DNA of 64,000 nt from TMP-86 sp044226865 (GCA_044226865.1 JBGAGE010000008.1:186001-250000), one strand, 5' to 3'. Shown: positions 37,989-49,667, numbered from the stretch's first letter. Translations and numbers: made by a program. The notes: generated from the sequence alone by a model not told the origin.

Positions 37989-39050
37989 ATGGATGGAAGC
38001 CTGACCCAGCTCTGCCGCTTTTTCGACGCCACCCGGCACCCCGCCAATCTCATGGCGCTGGCCACCATCCTGCACACCGACGGCTCGACCTACCGTAAGG
38101 CCGGCGCCCGCATTCTGATCGCACAGGATGGCAGCAGCAGCAGCCTGTTGAGCGGCGGCTGCCTCGAGGGCGAACTGCGAGAGCATGCCGAGCGTGTAAT
38201 CGGCCAATGGCGTGCGCAGCGAGTGCGCTTCGACACCCGCAACGATGACCCCTTATGGGGCGTGGGCCTGGGCTGCGAGGGAGCCATGGAAGTGTGGGTC
38301 GAGCCGGTTGGACCCCGCAACGATTACGGACCCATGCCCTATCTCCAGCATTGCCTGGCAGTGCCGCGTGCCGGTGCATTGGCCACGGTCGTGGGTGGCG
38401 CGGCCAATGATTCCGACTGGGGGCGTTTTGGCGGGCTGGGGATGCCCTCCTCGGACGGCCTGGGCGAGGCGCTGGCCGGCTGGTCGGCAGAACCCGCAGG
38501 CTTGAGCGAGAAGATCTTCCAGGGGCGCCGAATACAGGTGTCGGTGTCGAAGGTGACGCTGCCGGCGCAGATCCTGGTGTGCGGAGCGGGACGCGATGCC
38601 ATGCCGGTGTGCGAGGCCGCCGCCGCACTCGGCTGGTTGGTCAGCGTCGTCGATCATCGTCCCGCTTACGCAAAGGCGCTTTCGTTTCCCGGAGCGCGTC
38701 AGGTGTTGCTCGCCCGGCCAGAGGAGATGGCCTTGCACCTCGACCTGCGTCAGTTCGATGCGGGCATCATCATGAGCCACCATCTGGAATCGGATGTGCG
38801 CTATCTGGACGCGCTGAGCCGCTCGCCGATGCGCTACATCGGCTTGCTCGGACCGCGGACCCGCCGCGAAAGAATCCTGGCCGAGCTGGGCAGGCCGTTG
38901 GGAGAGGCGGAGTCGCGTCTGTTCGGGCCCGTGGGCCTGGACATCGGCGCCACCACCCCCGAATCCATTGCTCTCGCCATCGTGGCGCAGATGCAGGCGC
39001 AACTGGCACAGCGTCCGGGTGGGCACTTCGACCGCAGACCTCGCGGCTGA
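37989..39050 (+). CDS. XdhC/CoxI-family protein
   Basis: A 353-residue protein of the XdhC family, which inserts or sulfurates the molybdenum cofactor of xanthine dehydrogenase and related hydroxylases. The N-terminal part has ATILHTDGSTYRKAGARILI, LSGGCLEGEL and GLGCEGAMEVWVEP; the C-terminal Rossmann part has ILVCGAGRDAMPV, YIGLLGPRTRRERIL and the tail PVGLDIGATTPESIALAIVA. The ATG at 37989 was chosen over an upstream TTG. No molybdenum hydroxylase subunit gene is nearby, so the client enzyme is elsewhere in the genome. Confidence 0.88.
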   Translation: MDGSLTQLCRFFDATRHPANLMALATILHTDGSTYRKAGARILIAQDGSSSSLLSGGCLEGELREHAERVIGQWRAQRVRFDTRNDDPLWGVGLGCEGAMEVWVEPVGPRNDYGPMPYLQHCLAVPRAGALATVVGGAANDSDWGRFGGLGMPSSDGLGEALAGWSAEPAGLSEKIFQGRRIQVSVSKVTLPAQILVCGAGRDAMPVCEAAAALGWLVSVVDHRPAYAKALSFPGARQVLLARPEEMALHLDLRQFDAGIIMSHHLESDVRYLDALSRSPMRYIGLLGPRTRRERILAELGRPLGEAESRLFGPVGLDIGATTPESIALAIVAQMQAQLAQRPGGHFDRRPRG

Positions 39051-39075
39051 CCCGCGCGGCGAATTCCTGGCGCTG

Positions 39076-41250
<2,175 letters not shown>

Positions 41251-41353
41251 GGGCGCGAGTTTACACGGCCGACCGGGCGGCGGCGCCCGCGTTCGCCGCG
41301 CCCGGCGCCGCCGCGTGCAATCGCTGGCGCTCGCCGGGCCCGGTCATGCGAGG

Positions 41354-42832
41354 TCAGTCGATGTCGACCGGTACATAGATCTGCGCCTGGTCGCGCTGGA
41401 TCAACAGCGCGACGCTCCCCTTGGAGCGGCCCACTTCACGCTTGATGTCGGCGATCCCGGCCACCGGCGTTCCATTGACACCGAGAATCACATCGCCCGG
41501 CTGGATACCGGCCGCGAGCGCCGGCCCGCTGGCATCTTCGACCACCAAGCGGCCCTTGGTGTCGAGTTGCTCCTGTTCGGCCGAATTGAGCGGCCGCAGG
41601 GACAAGCCCAACTTGCCCGAATCGCCATCGCGGTTGGCGCGCGCATTGCGGGCGGCCGGCTCATCGTCGAGTGCCACGGTGCGAACGGTCACGTCGGTGG
41701 CGCGGCGATCGCGCCACAAACCGATGCGCGCATCGGTGCCCGGCGGGAGCGCCGCGATGATGACCGGCAGGTCGGTTGAACTGCCTACCGGTTTGCCGTT
41801 GACGCTGGTGATCACATCACCGGGCTTCAGGCCCGCGCGTTCGCCCGGGCTCTTCGGCTCCACGGAACTGACCAACGCACCGCGCGGTGAGTCCAGGCCG
41901 AAGGTCTGCGCCAGCTGTTGATTGACGCCCTGCACGCCCACGCCGATGCGGCTGCGGCTCACCTTGCCCTTGGTCAGCAATTGGTCCTTGACGTTCAACA
42001 CGAGGTCGATGGGTATGGCGAAGGACACGCCCATGAACCCGCCGGTACGGCTGTAGATCTGCGAGTTGATGCCGATGACCTCGCCATCCAGGTTGAACAA
42101 TGGCCCGCCGGAATTACCGGGATTGACCGCCGCGTCCGTCTGGATGAAGGGCACGTAGTTTTCATCCGGCAACGAGCGTGCCGTGGCGCTCACCACGCCC
42201 GCCGTCACGCTGTTGTCGAATCCGAAGGGCGAGCCGATGGCGATGACCCACTGGCCGGGCTTGATGCGCGTGGGATCGCCGAAGCGGACCTTGGGCAGTC
42301 CCTTGGCGTCGATCTTGATGAGCGCGACGTCGCTGCGCTTGTCCACGCCGATGACCTTGGCGTTGAATTCGCGGCGATCCGTCAGCTTCACCGTGACGGT
42401 GGCGGCATCGGCCACCACATGCGCATTGGTGAGCACGTAGCCGTCGGCGCTCACGATGAAGCCGGAGCCGACGCCCCGCGCCGGAGGCTGGCGGCCCTGG
42501 TTGGGAACGCCAAAACGGTGAAAGAATTGTGACAGCGGATCGCCCGCTTCATCCATTTCATTGGCGTCGGCGCGCTGCATCTTCTCCACGACGCTGATGT
42601 TCACCACCGCCGGGCCGTTTTCGGCCACCAGGCCCGAAAAATCCGGCAGGCCCGTGACCCGGGAGGTGCCGGGGCTTGCCGTCACCGCGGGTGCCATCTG
42701 TGCCGGTGGCGATACGGGCGGTTCCCCGGCCTGCCGCCCCAATACGGCCTCCGCGGCGGTGCCCTGATGCAGGACCAGTGCAATCATGCCGCCGGCGATG
42801 CCGGCCATGGTCCAGGTTCTCAAATTTCCCAT
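41354..42832 (-). CDS. degQ: Periplasmic Do/DegQ-type serine protease
   Basis: A 492-residue HtrA-family protease and chaperone. An N-terminal hydrophobic segment (about 8-25) directs export; the catalytic triad is H138 in TNAHVV, D168 in SDVALIKID and S241 in NPGNSGGPL. Two PDZ domains follow, with SRIGVGVQGVNQQLAQTF and the second ending in VGRSKGSVALLIQRDQ. It degrades misfolded periplasmic proteins. No rseA/rseB or sigma-E gene is adjacent, unlike mucD. Assignment among DegP, DegQ and MucD is approximate. Confidence 0.9.
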   Translation of the reverse strand: MGNLRTWTMAGIAGGMIALVLHQGTAAEAVLGRQAGEPPVSPPAQMAPAVTASPGTSRVTGLPDFSGLVAENGPAVVNISVVEKMQRADANEMDEAGDPLSQFFHRFGVPNQGRQPPARGVGSGFIVSADGYVLTNAHVVADAATVTVKLTDRREFNAKVIGVDKRSDVALIKIDAKGLPKVRFGDPTRIKPGQWVIAIGSPFGFDNSVTAGVVSATARSLPDENYVPFIQTDAAVNPGNSGGPLFNLDGEVIGINSQIYSRTGGFMGVSFAIPIDLVLNVKDQLLTKGKVSRSRIGVGVQGVNQQLAQTFGLDSPRGALVSSVEPKSPGERAGLKPGDVITSVNGKPVGSSTDLPVIIAALPPGTDARIGLWRDRRATDVTVRTVALDDEPAARNARANRDGDSGKLGLSLRPLNSAEQEQLDTKGRLVVEDASGPALAAGIQPGDVILGVNGTPVAGIADIKREVGRSKGSVALLIQRDQAQIYVPVDID

Positions 42833-43009
42833 CGTCTAAAACCTCGAGCGTGATCCAGTACTGGCTGTGACAAGAAATGGTGCTCCAGGTTGCAAACTGC
42901 AAGCCGAACGGCCGATTAACTTTCCGTTAAACACGGCAGCCGCCAGTTCCCAGAATGTGAATTCCCGACGGGACCGGGGAGCCGCCCAGAGGATAACCTG
43001 TCGTCCATT

Positions 43010-44278
43010 ATGGTAGATACCGTCTCCCCCATCGTGCTCGTTGTCGGCGCCGACGCCAAACGGCTGTTGTGGATGACGAATCACATCACCAGTTGCTGGC
43101 CGGAAGGCGTGGTCTCCAGCCTGCCGACGGCGCAAAGCCACATGTTGTCCACGTATCTGGTGGATCCCCTGCCCGATGCGGTCTTCCTGCAGATCGACTT
43201 CTCGACCGAAGCGGCCACCAGCTACGCCATCGATTCCATGCTGCAGGTGCTGCGCCTGAGGCCGGACGTGCATTTCATCGTTCTCGCCAAGGACAGCGAC
43301 GAGTTGTGCGCCGTGCGCGCACTGAAAAGCGGCGCGCGCGACTACCTGCCGCTGGCGGGGATCACCCGCGAACTGCTGCTGACCGCGGTGTCCGAGGCCT
43401 GCGCCAAGCGTGAGGCCGCCGTGCGCGCCGAACGTGCAGCGCAGGAAGCCGCGCGCGGGCCGATTGCCCCGGGCATCAGCCTGCCCGGCTACGAAATGCT
43501 CAAGGAGATCGCCACCAGCAACTTCTCCTCGGTGTACCTGGCGCGCTCGCAGAAGCTTTCCCGCAACGTGGTGTTGAAAGTCATCAATACCGGCAAGAGC
43601 GCGCGCGATGCGCAGGATGCCGAGCGATTCCAGCGCGAATACGAAATCATCTCCAGCATCACCCATCCCGCCATCGTGCAGATCCACGACTACGGCGCCC
43701 TGCCCGCCCACCTGTACCTGGCGATGGAATATTTTCCCTGTGGCGACCTGCGCGACCGCCTGCGCAATCCCCTGTCGGTGGAGGAGAGCCGCTACTACCT
43801 GCGCGCGATCGCCGAGGCGCTGCGGGTGATCCATGTGTTTGGCATCTACCACCGCGACCTGAAACCCGCGAACGTCATGCTGCGCGAGGACAATTCGCCG
43901 GTGCTCATCGACTTCGGCCTCGCACGGCGCGCCGAAGACGACGGCAGCACCACCGGCATCGGCAAGGTGCTCGGCTCGCCCTTCTACATGAGCCCGGAGC
44001 AGGCGCAGGCGCTGCCCATCGACGCGCGTACCGACCTTTACAGCCTGGGCGTGATGTTCTACGAGATGCTGACCGGCTCGCGCCCCTACCTCGGGCGCAG
44101 CGCCATGGCCATCATGGCGCAGCACACCAAGTCTCCGGTGCCGATCCTTCCCGCGGAGCTGGCGGACCAACAGCCCATCCTGGACAAGCTCATGGCGAAG
44201 GAACTGCGCCAGCGCTACTCCTGCACCGATGAATTGCTCGCCGACCTGAACGCCGAGCTGCCGGCCGCGGTGGCCTGA
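43010..44278 (+). CDS. Ser/Thr protein kinase fused to a degenerate receiver domain
   Basis: A 422-residue cytoplasmic protein. Residues 7-130 have the length and pattern of a response-regulator receiver (SPIVLVVGADAKRLL, LPDAVFLQIDF, GARDYLPLA), but the phosphoacceptor position is Q61, the conserved Thr/Ser position is A93 and the conserved lysine position is L115. Residues 160-422 are a Hanks-type kinase: K190 (VVLKVI), HRDLKPANVM (281-290), DFG (301-303), and the activation-segment end FYMSPEQ. The glycine loop reads EIATSNFSSVYLA and contains no glycine, though catalytic residues are all present. No transmembrane helix. The CheA-like gene follows after 116 bases. Confidence 0.85.
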   Translation: MVDTVSPIVLVVGADAKRLLWMTNHITSCWPEGVVSSLPTAQSHMLSTYLVDPLPDAVFLQIDFSTEAATSYAIDSMLQVLRLRPDVHFIVLAKDSDELCAVRALKSGARDYLPLAGITRELLLTAVSEACAKREAAVRAERAAQEAARGPIAPGISLPGYEMLKEIATSNFSSVYLARSQKLSRNVVLKVINTGKSARDAQDAERFQREYEIISSITHPAIVQIHDYGALPAHLYLAMEYFPCGDLRDRLRNPLSVEESRYYLRAIAEALRVIHVFGIYHRDLKPANVMLREDNSPVLIDFGLARRAEDDGSTTGIGKVLGSPFYMSPEQAQALPIDARTDLYSLGVMFYEMLTGSRPYLGRSAMAIMAQHTKSPVPILPAELADQQPILDKLMAKELRQRYSCTDELLADLNAELPAAVA

Positions 44279-44394
44279 AAGCCCCGCCGGGCGTGACGCA
44301 AATCACAGTCGCGCCAGGCTGCAATATGTCCTCCCGTCCGCCTGTGACGCGGGTCCAGCCGGCGGTCGGACGAGTCTGACACCCTTGCAGCCAA

Positions 44395-46005
44395 ATGTTG
44401 ATCTCCAAGCAACGCCACGAGCGCGAAAAAAGCGATGCCGTCGCCAAGGCCACGCGCCTCAACGAGGAAATCCTCGGAGGCCTGCCGCAGGCGATTTTCC
44501 TCATCGACCGCGAACTGATCATCCGCGCTCCGGTTTCCCGCGCCGCGGAAACCCTGCTGCGGCGCCGCGACCTGCTTGCGCAGCGCTTCGACAAGGTGTT
44601 GGAGACCATCCTGCCGCCCAAGCCCTTCGCTGCGGCCGCCGAGTTCCTGGCGAAGATCCGTTCCGCCGATGCGCCGGCGGACCTCAATTCGATCTCCCCG
44701 CTGCACGATGTGCCGGTGCGCATCGCCGCCGGTGAGGGCGCGGTCGAGAACAAGTTCCTCTCCTTCACCTTCCGCCGCATCGTCACGGCCAGCGACGGCC
44801 AGGCCTGGGCGGTGTCGGTGTCGGATGTCAGCCAGCGGGTGGAATCGCAGCGCGAAATCGAGGAGTTGCGCGCCTACTCCAAGGCGCAGGCCGCGTGCCT
44901 GGCCAGCCTGGTCCGCGTCGGTGCCGAGCGCTTCGCCGGTTTCCTGCGCCAGAGCGATGCCTCCGTCAACATGATCAACGCGGTGCTGAAGAAGCCGGCA
45001 CGGGCAAACGAGGCCTTCCGCGCCAAGCTGGATGAAATCCTGCGGGAGATCCTCCAGATCCGCCAGCAGGCCTCGCTCATGGAACTCGACACCATCGAGA
45101 CCATGGCGCAGGGCTTCGAGGAAGCGGCCAGCACCCTCAAGCGTGCCGAGACCCTGTCAGGGTCGGACTTCCTGCCGCTGGCTGTGAAACTGGACGAACT
45201 GTTCGCGCAACTTGCGCTGATGCGCAGCATGACCAGCGTGACCCCCACGCAGCGTGCCGCTGCACCCGCCCCCGCACGGCCGGCGGAACCGGGCAAGCCG
45301 CGCGTGACCGACAATGGCACCGAGATCATCGAGGCGCCGAAGCTGGCCGCGCTCAGCGCCGAGGCCATGGCCGCAGCCGCCGGGTTGCCTGCGCCTGCGC
45401 CGGCCACGCGTTCGGCGCCGGCCGGAGGCCTCGAGAGTGCATTGCAGTCCATGACCGAACACGTGGCGCAATCCAGCGGCAAGAGCGTCACGCTGCGCTG
45501 CGAGGGCGTGGGTGAGGTGCCGGCGTCCTACCAGGGCGTCGTCAAGAACATCGCCATCCAGTTGATCCGTAATTCCATCATGCATGGGATCGAAGCGGAG
45601 CACGAACGTGAAGCGACGGGCAAGCCGCCGTTCGGTTCGCTGCGGTTGAAGTTCGACTCGCGCGGCGAGCAGGGATTTCACCTGTCCTTCACCGACGACG
45701 GCCGCGGCCTGGATGCGCAGCAATTGCGCGACACGGCCGTGGCAAAAGGCATGCTGAGCGCCGAGGAAGCGGCCAAGCTACCCGACCGCCAGGCCATCAA
45801 GCTGATTTTCCGCAAGGGGTTCAGCACGGTGGCCGAGCCGACTTCCGATGTGGGTCGCGGCATGGGCATGGCCTTGGTGCGCCGCTATGTGGCGGAAGCC
45901 GGCGGCAAGGTGGGCTTGGCCACGGTGCTGGGCTCGCAGACGCGCTTTCGGATCACCCTGCCGCCGGTGTCCGCGGACGGCGGCGAGGAAGCGCAGGTCG
46001 CCTGA
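44395..46005 (+). CDS. PAS/CheA-like ATPase protein with degenerate phosphotransfer helix
   Basis: A 536-residue protein. A PAS-like sensor region occupies about residues 20-145 (LPQAIFLIDRELIIR, then VSVSDVSQRVE). A helical Hpt-like segment at about 160-255 aligns without gaps to CheA-type Hpt in ILREILQIRQQASLMELDTI, but the phosphohistidine position is L220. After an alanine/proline-rich linker, an HATPase_c domain of CheA type follows: N393 in LIRNSIMHGIE, DDGRGLD, FRKGFSTVAEPTSDVGRGMG. There is no CheW or receiver domain after it. An in-frame TGA 18 bases upstream excludes a longer start. The neighbour is the receiver-kinase fusion. Confidence 0.82.
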   Translation: MLISKQRHEREKSDAVAKATRLNEEILGGLPQAIFLIDRELIIRAPVSRAAETLLRRRDLLAQRFDKVLETILPPKPFAAAAEFLAKIRSADAPADLNSISPLHDVPVRIAAGEGAVENKFLSFTFRRIVTASDGQAWAVSVSDVSQRVESQREIEELRAYSKAQAACLASLVRVGAERFAGFLRQSDASVNMINAVLKKPARANEAFRAKLDEILREILQIRQQASLMELDTIETMAQGFEEAASTLKRAETLSGSDFLPLAVKLDELFAQLALMRSMTSVTPTQRAAAPAPARPAEPGKPRVTDNGTEIIEAPKLAALSAEAMAAAAGLPAPAPATRSAPAGGLESALQSMTEHVAQSSGKSVTLRCEGVGEVPASYQGVVKNIAIQLIRNSIMHGIEAEHEREATGKPPFGSLRLKFDSRGEQGFHLSFTDDGRGLDAQQLRDTAVAKGMLSAEEAAKLPDRQAIKLIFRKGFSTVAEPTSDVGRGMGMALVRRYVAEAGGKVGLATVLGSQTRFRITLPPVSADGGEEAQVA

Positions 46006-46011
46006 TCGTAT

Positions 46012-47982
46012 TCAGCGGGGTTGTTCGCTCATCTCGATCAGCACCGCTCCCTCCGATACCCGATCACCCACGCGCTGCGCCACACGGCTGATGCGGCCAT
46101 CGTGAGGCGCCGTCAGCGTATGTTCCATCTTCATGGCTTCCACCGTGACCAGCGCGACGCCGCGCTTGACCTCGTCGCCTTCCGCCACGTGCACGGCCAC
46201 CACCGTTCCAGGCAGCGGGGTAACCAGCGAGCCGCCGTCATCCGAGTCCAGGTGCTCCAGCGCGTCCTCGGTCACCACGCGCAGCGCGCTGACATGGCGG
46301 CCGTTGTCGAAGGCGTGCAGGCGGTGGCCATCGGCCACCACCCGCGGGCTGCGGACCCGGCCACCGATCTGCGCCCTGAGGCGATCCGCTGCGGCGCACA
46401 GCAACTCGAGCTCGATGGCTTGTCCACCAGCGTGCGCGAGCCAGGCACCGCCGGGGAGTGCTTCGAGCAACACATCACCCGCATCGAAGCACCAGCGGCT
46501 CTGAGCGGGACCGCCCGGCCGCCAGCCGCTGCGATCTTCCCAGGGTGATGCCGCCGCATCGCCGGCCTGCGCGTTCACGCACCACAGCGCCAGCAGCGCC
46601 AGATCCTCGGGACTGGGCTCGGGATCGCCGGGCGCGATGTGCGCGGCGTGCACGTCGAGGAATCGCGTGCTCAATTCAGCCGCGCGGAAGGACGGGTTCC
46701 TGAGGATGCTGCCGAGCAAGGCCTGATTGGTTTGCACGCCGGTGATCTCGATGTCGCCGGTGGCGCGGATGAGCCGGTCGATGGCCGCCTCGCGCGTGTC
46801 CCCCCAGGCGACGATCTTGCCGAGCATGGGGTCATAGAAGGGGGACACTTCATCGCCCGCCTCCACACCCACATCGGCGCGCACGCCCGCCATGCCTTCC
46901 GGCCAACGCAAATGGTTGAGCCGGCCCACGCTGGGAAGGTAGCCCTGCGCCGGGTCCTCGGCGTACAGCCGCACCTCGACCGCGGCGCCGCGAACGCGCA
47001 GCGGTGGCGCGAACTCGGCAAGCCTTTCGCCACGCGCCACACGCAGTTGCCATTCGACCAGATCCACGCCGGCGATCATCTCGGTGACCGGATGCTCCAC
47101 CTGCAGGCGCGTGTTCATTTCCATGAAGTAGAAGTCCTGCGCTTCGTCCACCAGGAACTCGATGGTGCCCGCACCCACGTAGCCCACGGCGCGCGCCACC
47201 TTGCGGGCCGCCTCCGCCATGGCTTCGCGCACCTCCGCACGCAGTCCCGGAGCGGGCGCCTCCTCCACCACCTTCTGGTGCCGGCGCTGTACCGAGCAGT
47301 CGCGGTCGAACAGGGTCAGCACCTCGCCGGACGTATCGGCGAACACCTGCACTTCCACATGGCGGGCGCTGCGGAAATAGCGCTCCATCAACAGCCGGTC
47401 GTCACCGAAGGCCGTGCGCGCCAGGCGCTGCGCGGATTCCACCGCAGCACGCACCTGGGAAAGCTCGTCGACCACCTGCATGCCCTTGCCACCGCCACCG
47501 GCGCTGGCCTTGATGATCAAGGGGAACCCGATGCGCTGCGCCTCGGCCAGGAGCCGATCGGCGTCCTGCGCTTCACCGTGGTAGCCGGGCGCCACCGGCA
47601 CCCCGGCATTTGCCATGGCGGCCTTCGCGGCGCTCTTGGATCCCATGGCATAGATCGCCGCCGCGGGCGGCCCGACGAAGATCAGGCCGGCGTCAGCGAC
47701 GGCCTGGGCGAATTGCGCATTCTCGGACAGGAAGCCATAGCCAGGATGGATGGCCTGCGCGCCGGCGCGGCGCGCCGTCTCGATGAGCTTGGCGATGTTC
47801 AGGTAGCTCTGCGCCGCCGGCGCGGGCCCCAACAGAAACGCTTCATCGCAATGGCGCACATGCCGTGCCTGCCGGTCGGCTTCCGAGTACACCGCGATGC
47901 TGGTGATGCCCATGGCACGCGCCGTGCGCGCGATGCGGCAGGCGATTTCCCCGCGGTTTGCGATCAACAATCGTTGGATCAT
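46012..47982 (-). CDS. liuD: Methylcrotonoyl-CoA carboxylase, biotin-carrying subunit
   Basis: A 656-residue acyl-CoA carboxylase alpha subunit. The biotin carboxylase domain begins MIQRLLIANRGEIACRI and has KASAGGGGKGMQVV, the ATP loop, and EMNTRLQVEHPVTE; the C-terminal biotinyl domain has EAMKM with the biotin lysine at about K618. It carboxylates 3-methylcrotonyl-CoA in leucine breakdown. The methylcrotonoyl assignment rests on the adjacent beta subunit and isovaleryl-CoA dehydrogenase; propionyl or geranyl-CoA carboxylase is the alternative. The ATG is 11 bases after the beta subunit stop. Confidence 0.88.
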   Translation of the reverse strand: MIQRLLIANRGEIACRIARTARAMGITSIAVYSEADRQARHVRHCDEAFLLGPAPAAQSYLNIAKLIETARRAGAQAIHPGYGFLSENAQFAQAVADAGLIFVGPPAAAIYAMGSKSAAKAAMANAGVPVAPGYHGEAQDADRLLAEAQRIGFPLIIKASAGGGGKGMQVVDELSQVRAAVESAQRLARTAFGDDRLLMERYFRSARHVEVQVFADTSGEVLTLFDRDCSVQRRHQKVVEEAPAPGLRAEVREAMAEAARKVARAVGYVGAGTIEFLVDEAQDFYFMEMNTRLQVEHPVTEMIAGVDLVEWQLRVARGERLAEFAPPLRVRGAAVEVRLYAEDPAQGYLPSVGRLNHLRWPEGMAGVRADVGVEAGDEVSPFYDPMLGKIVAWGDTREAAIDRLIRATGDIEITGVQTNQALLGSILRNPSFRAAELSTRFLDVHAAHIAPGDPEPSPEDLALLALWCVNAQAGDAAASPWEDRSGWRPGGPAQSRWCFDAGDVLLEALPGGAWLAHAGGQAIELELLCAAADRLRAQIGGRVRSPRVVADGHRLHAFDNGRHVSALRVVTEDALEHLDSDDGGSLVTPLPGTVVAVHVAEGDEVKRGVALVTVEAMKMEHTLTAPHDGRISRVAQRVGDRVSEGAVLIEMSEQPR

Positions 47983-47992
47983 GGCATGCACC

Positions 47993-49594
47993 TTACATGC
48001 GGAACACGCCGAAGCGTGTTGCCGGCGTGGGTTGGGTGGCCGCGAGCGACAGTGCAAGTGACAGCACCCGGCGGGTATCGAGCGGGTCGATGACCCCATC
48101 GTCCCACAAGCGCGCGGAGGCATAATACGGATGGCCTTGGCGCTCGTACTGCTCACGCACCGGCGCCTTGATCTTCTCCTCCTCGGCCGCGCTGAGCTGG
48201 CCGCCGGCGCGCTCCAGCGCGTCGCGGCGGATGGTGGCGAGCACCGATGCCGCCTGCTCCCCGCCCATCACCGAGGTGCGCGCATTGGGCCATTGGAACA
48301 GGAAGCGCGGCGCATAGGCGCGCCCGCACATGGCGTAATTGCCGGCGCCGAAGCTGCCGCCGATGACCACGGTGAGCTTGGGCACTTGCGCGCACGCCAC
48401 CGCGGTGACGAGCTTGGCGCCATCCTTCGCGATGCCGCCGGCCTCGGCTTTCTGCCCGATCATGAATCCCGTGATGTTCTGCAGGAACAACAGCGGCACC
48501 GATTCCCGGCAGCACAATTCGATGAAATGGGCGCCCTTCTGCGCGCTTTCCGAAAACAGGATGCCGTTGTTGGCGAGGATGCCCACAGGGAAGCCGCCGA
48601 TGCGGGCGAATCCGCATACCAGCGTGGTGCCATACAGCGCCTTGAACTCATCGAATTCCGATGCATCCACGAGCCGGGCGATGATGTCCTTGACGTCGTA
48701 GGGCTTGCGGGTGCTCGCGGGAATGATGCCGTAGATCTCCGCCGGATCGTAGGCCGGAGGGCGCGCCGGCACCGGTGGCGCACTGGATGCGGCAGGCTTG
48801 AGGTGAGCGATGGCGCGACGCGCCAGCGCCAGCGCATGCGTGTCATTGTGCGCGTAGTAGTCCGTCACGCCGGATTGCCGGCAATGCACGTCCGCCCCGC
48901 CGAGCGATTCCGCGTCGATCTCCTCACCGGTGGCGGCACGCACCAGCGGCGGACCACCGAGGAACACGCGGCCCTGGTTGCGCACGATGATGGCGTGCTC
49001 GGACATCGCCGGCACGTAGGCGCCGCCGGCCGTGCACGAACCGTGCACCACCGCGATCTGCGCGATGCCCTTGGCCGACAACACCGCCTGGTTGTAGAAG
49101 ATGCGGCCGAAGTGCTCACGGTCGGGGAAGACCTCGTCCTGCAAGGGCAGGAAGGCGCCGCCGCTTTCCACCAGGTACACGCAGGGAAGCGCATGTTCGG
49201 AGGCGATTTCCTGCGCCCGCAGGTGCTTCTTGACCGTGAGCGGGTAGTAGGTGCCGCCCTTCACCGTGGGGTCGTTGGCCACCACCATGCATTCGCGGCC
49301 GCTGATGCGGCCGATGCCGGTGACGATGCCCGCCCCCGCGACCTCGTCCCCGTACAAGCCATGCGCGGCGAGCGCGGACAATTCCAGGAACGGCGAGCCG
49401 GGATCCAGGAGCGTGCGGATGCGATCCCGGACCACGAGCTTGCCCGCCGCCGTGTGCTTCTCCCGCGCCGCCACGGGGCCGCCCAGCGCCTTTTTCGCAA
49501 GATCCGCCCGGAGTTCCTGCACCAGCGCCTGCATGTGCGCCTGGTTACCTGCAAATTCACTCGAGCGCGGATCGATGGTGGAACCCAATTGCAC
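47993..49594 (-). CDS. liuB: Methylcrotonoyl-CoA carboxylase, carboxyltransferase subunit
   Basis: A 533-residue carboxyltransferase subunit. The start region STIDPRSSEFAGNQAHMQAL matches methylcrotonoyl-CoA carboxylase beta N-termini, and the oxyanion-hole segments VHGSCTAGGAYVPAMSEHA and GGSFGAGNYAMCGRAY are present. GTG 49594 was chosen: GGGG lies eight bases upstream and the length before the IDPRS motif then fits the family; GTG 49603 is the alternative. It is divergent from isovaleryl-CoA dehydrogenase, the preceding enzyme of leucine degradation. Confidence 0.9.
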   Translation of the reverse strand: MQLGSTIDPRSSEFAGNQAHMQALVQELRADLAKKALGGPVAAREKHTAAGKLVVRDRIRTLLDPGSPFLELSALAAHGLYGDEVAGAGIVTGIGRISGRECMVVANDPTVKGGTYYPLTVKKHLRAQEIASEHALPCVYLVESGGAFLPLQDEVFPDREHFGRIFYNQAVLSAKGIAQIAVVHGSCTAGGAYVPAMSEHAIIVRNQGRVFLGGPPLVRAATGEEIDAESLGGADVHCRQSGVTDYYAHNDTHALALARRAIAHLKPAASSAPPVPARPPAYDPAEIYGIIPASTRKPYDVKDIIARLVDASEFDEFKALYGTTLVCGFARIGGFPVGILANNGILFSESAQKGAHFIELCCRESVPLLFLQNITGFMIGQKAEAGGIAKDGAKLVTAVACAQVPKLTVVIGGSFGAGNYAMCGRAYAPRFLFQWPNARTSVMGGEQAASVLATIRRDALERAGGQLSAAEEEKIKAPVREQYERQGHPYYASARLWDDGVIDPLDTRRVLSLALSLAATQPTPATRFGVFRM

Positions 49595-49625
49595 GATTGT
49601 CACCCCGCCGTGGGTCTGGCATAAT

Positions 49626-49634
49626 TGTCGGACA
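49626..49634. promoter_or_regulatory. Palindrome between divergent leucine-catabolism genes, candidate operator
   Basis: TGTC-G-GACA is a perfect inverted repeat with a single central base in the 73-base gap. It approaches the TNGTNNNACNA consensus of FadR-subfamily GntR regulators (TTGTCGGACAG, one end base off). The next plus-strand gene but one encodes such a regulator. Confidence 0.4.
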
Positions 49635-49667
49635 GTCGGATTATCTAACACAACTGGGGCATTTACA

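Noticed and set aside
42916..42930. TTAAC-TTTCC-GTTAA between the protease and kinase genes, considered as a PhoP box
   Set aside because: PhoP boxes are direct repeats; this is an inverted repeat. It may still be an operator, but nothing ties it to the PhoPQ-like system here.
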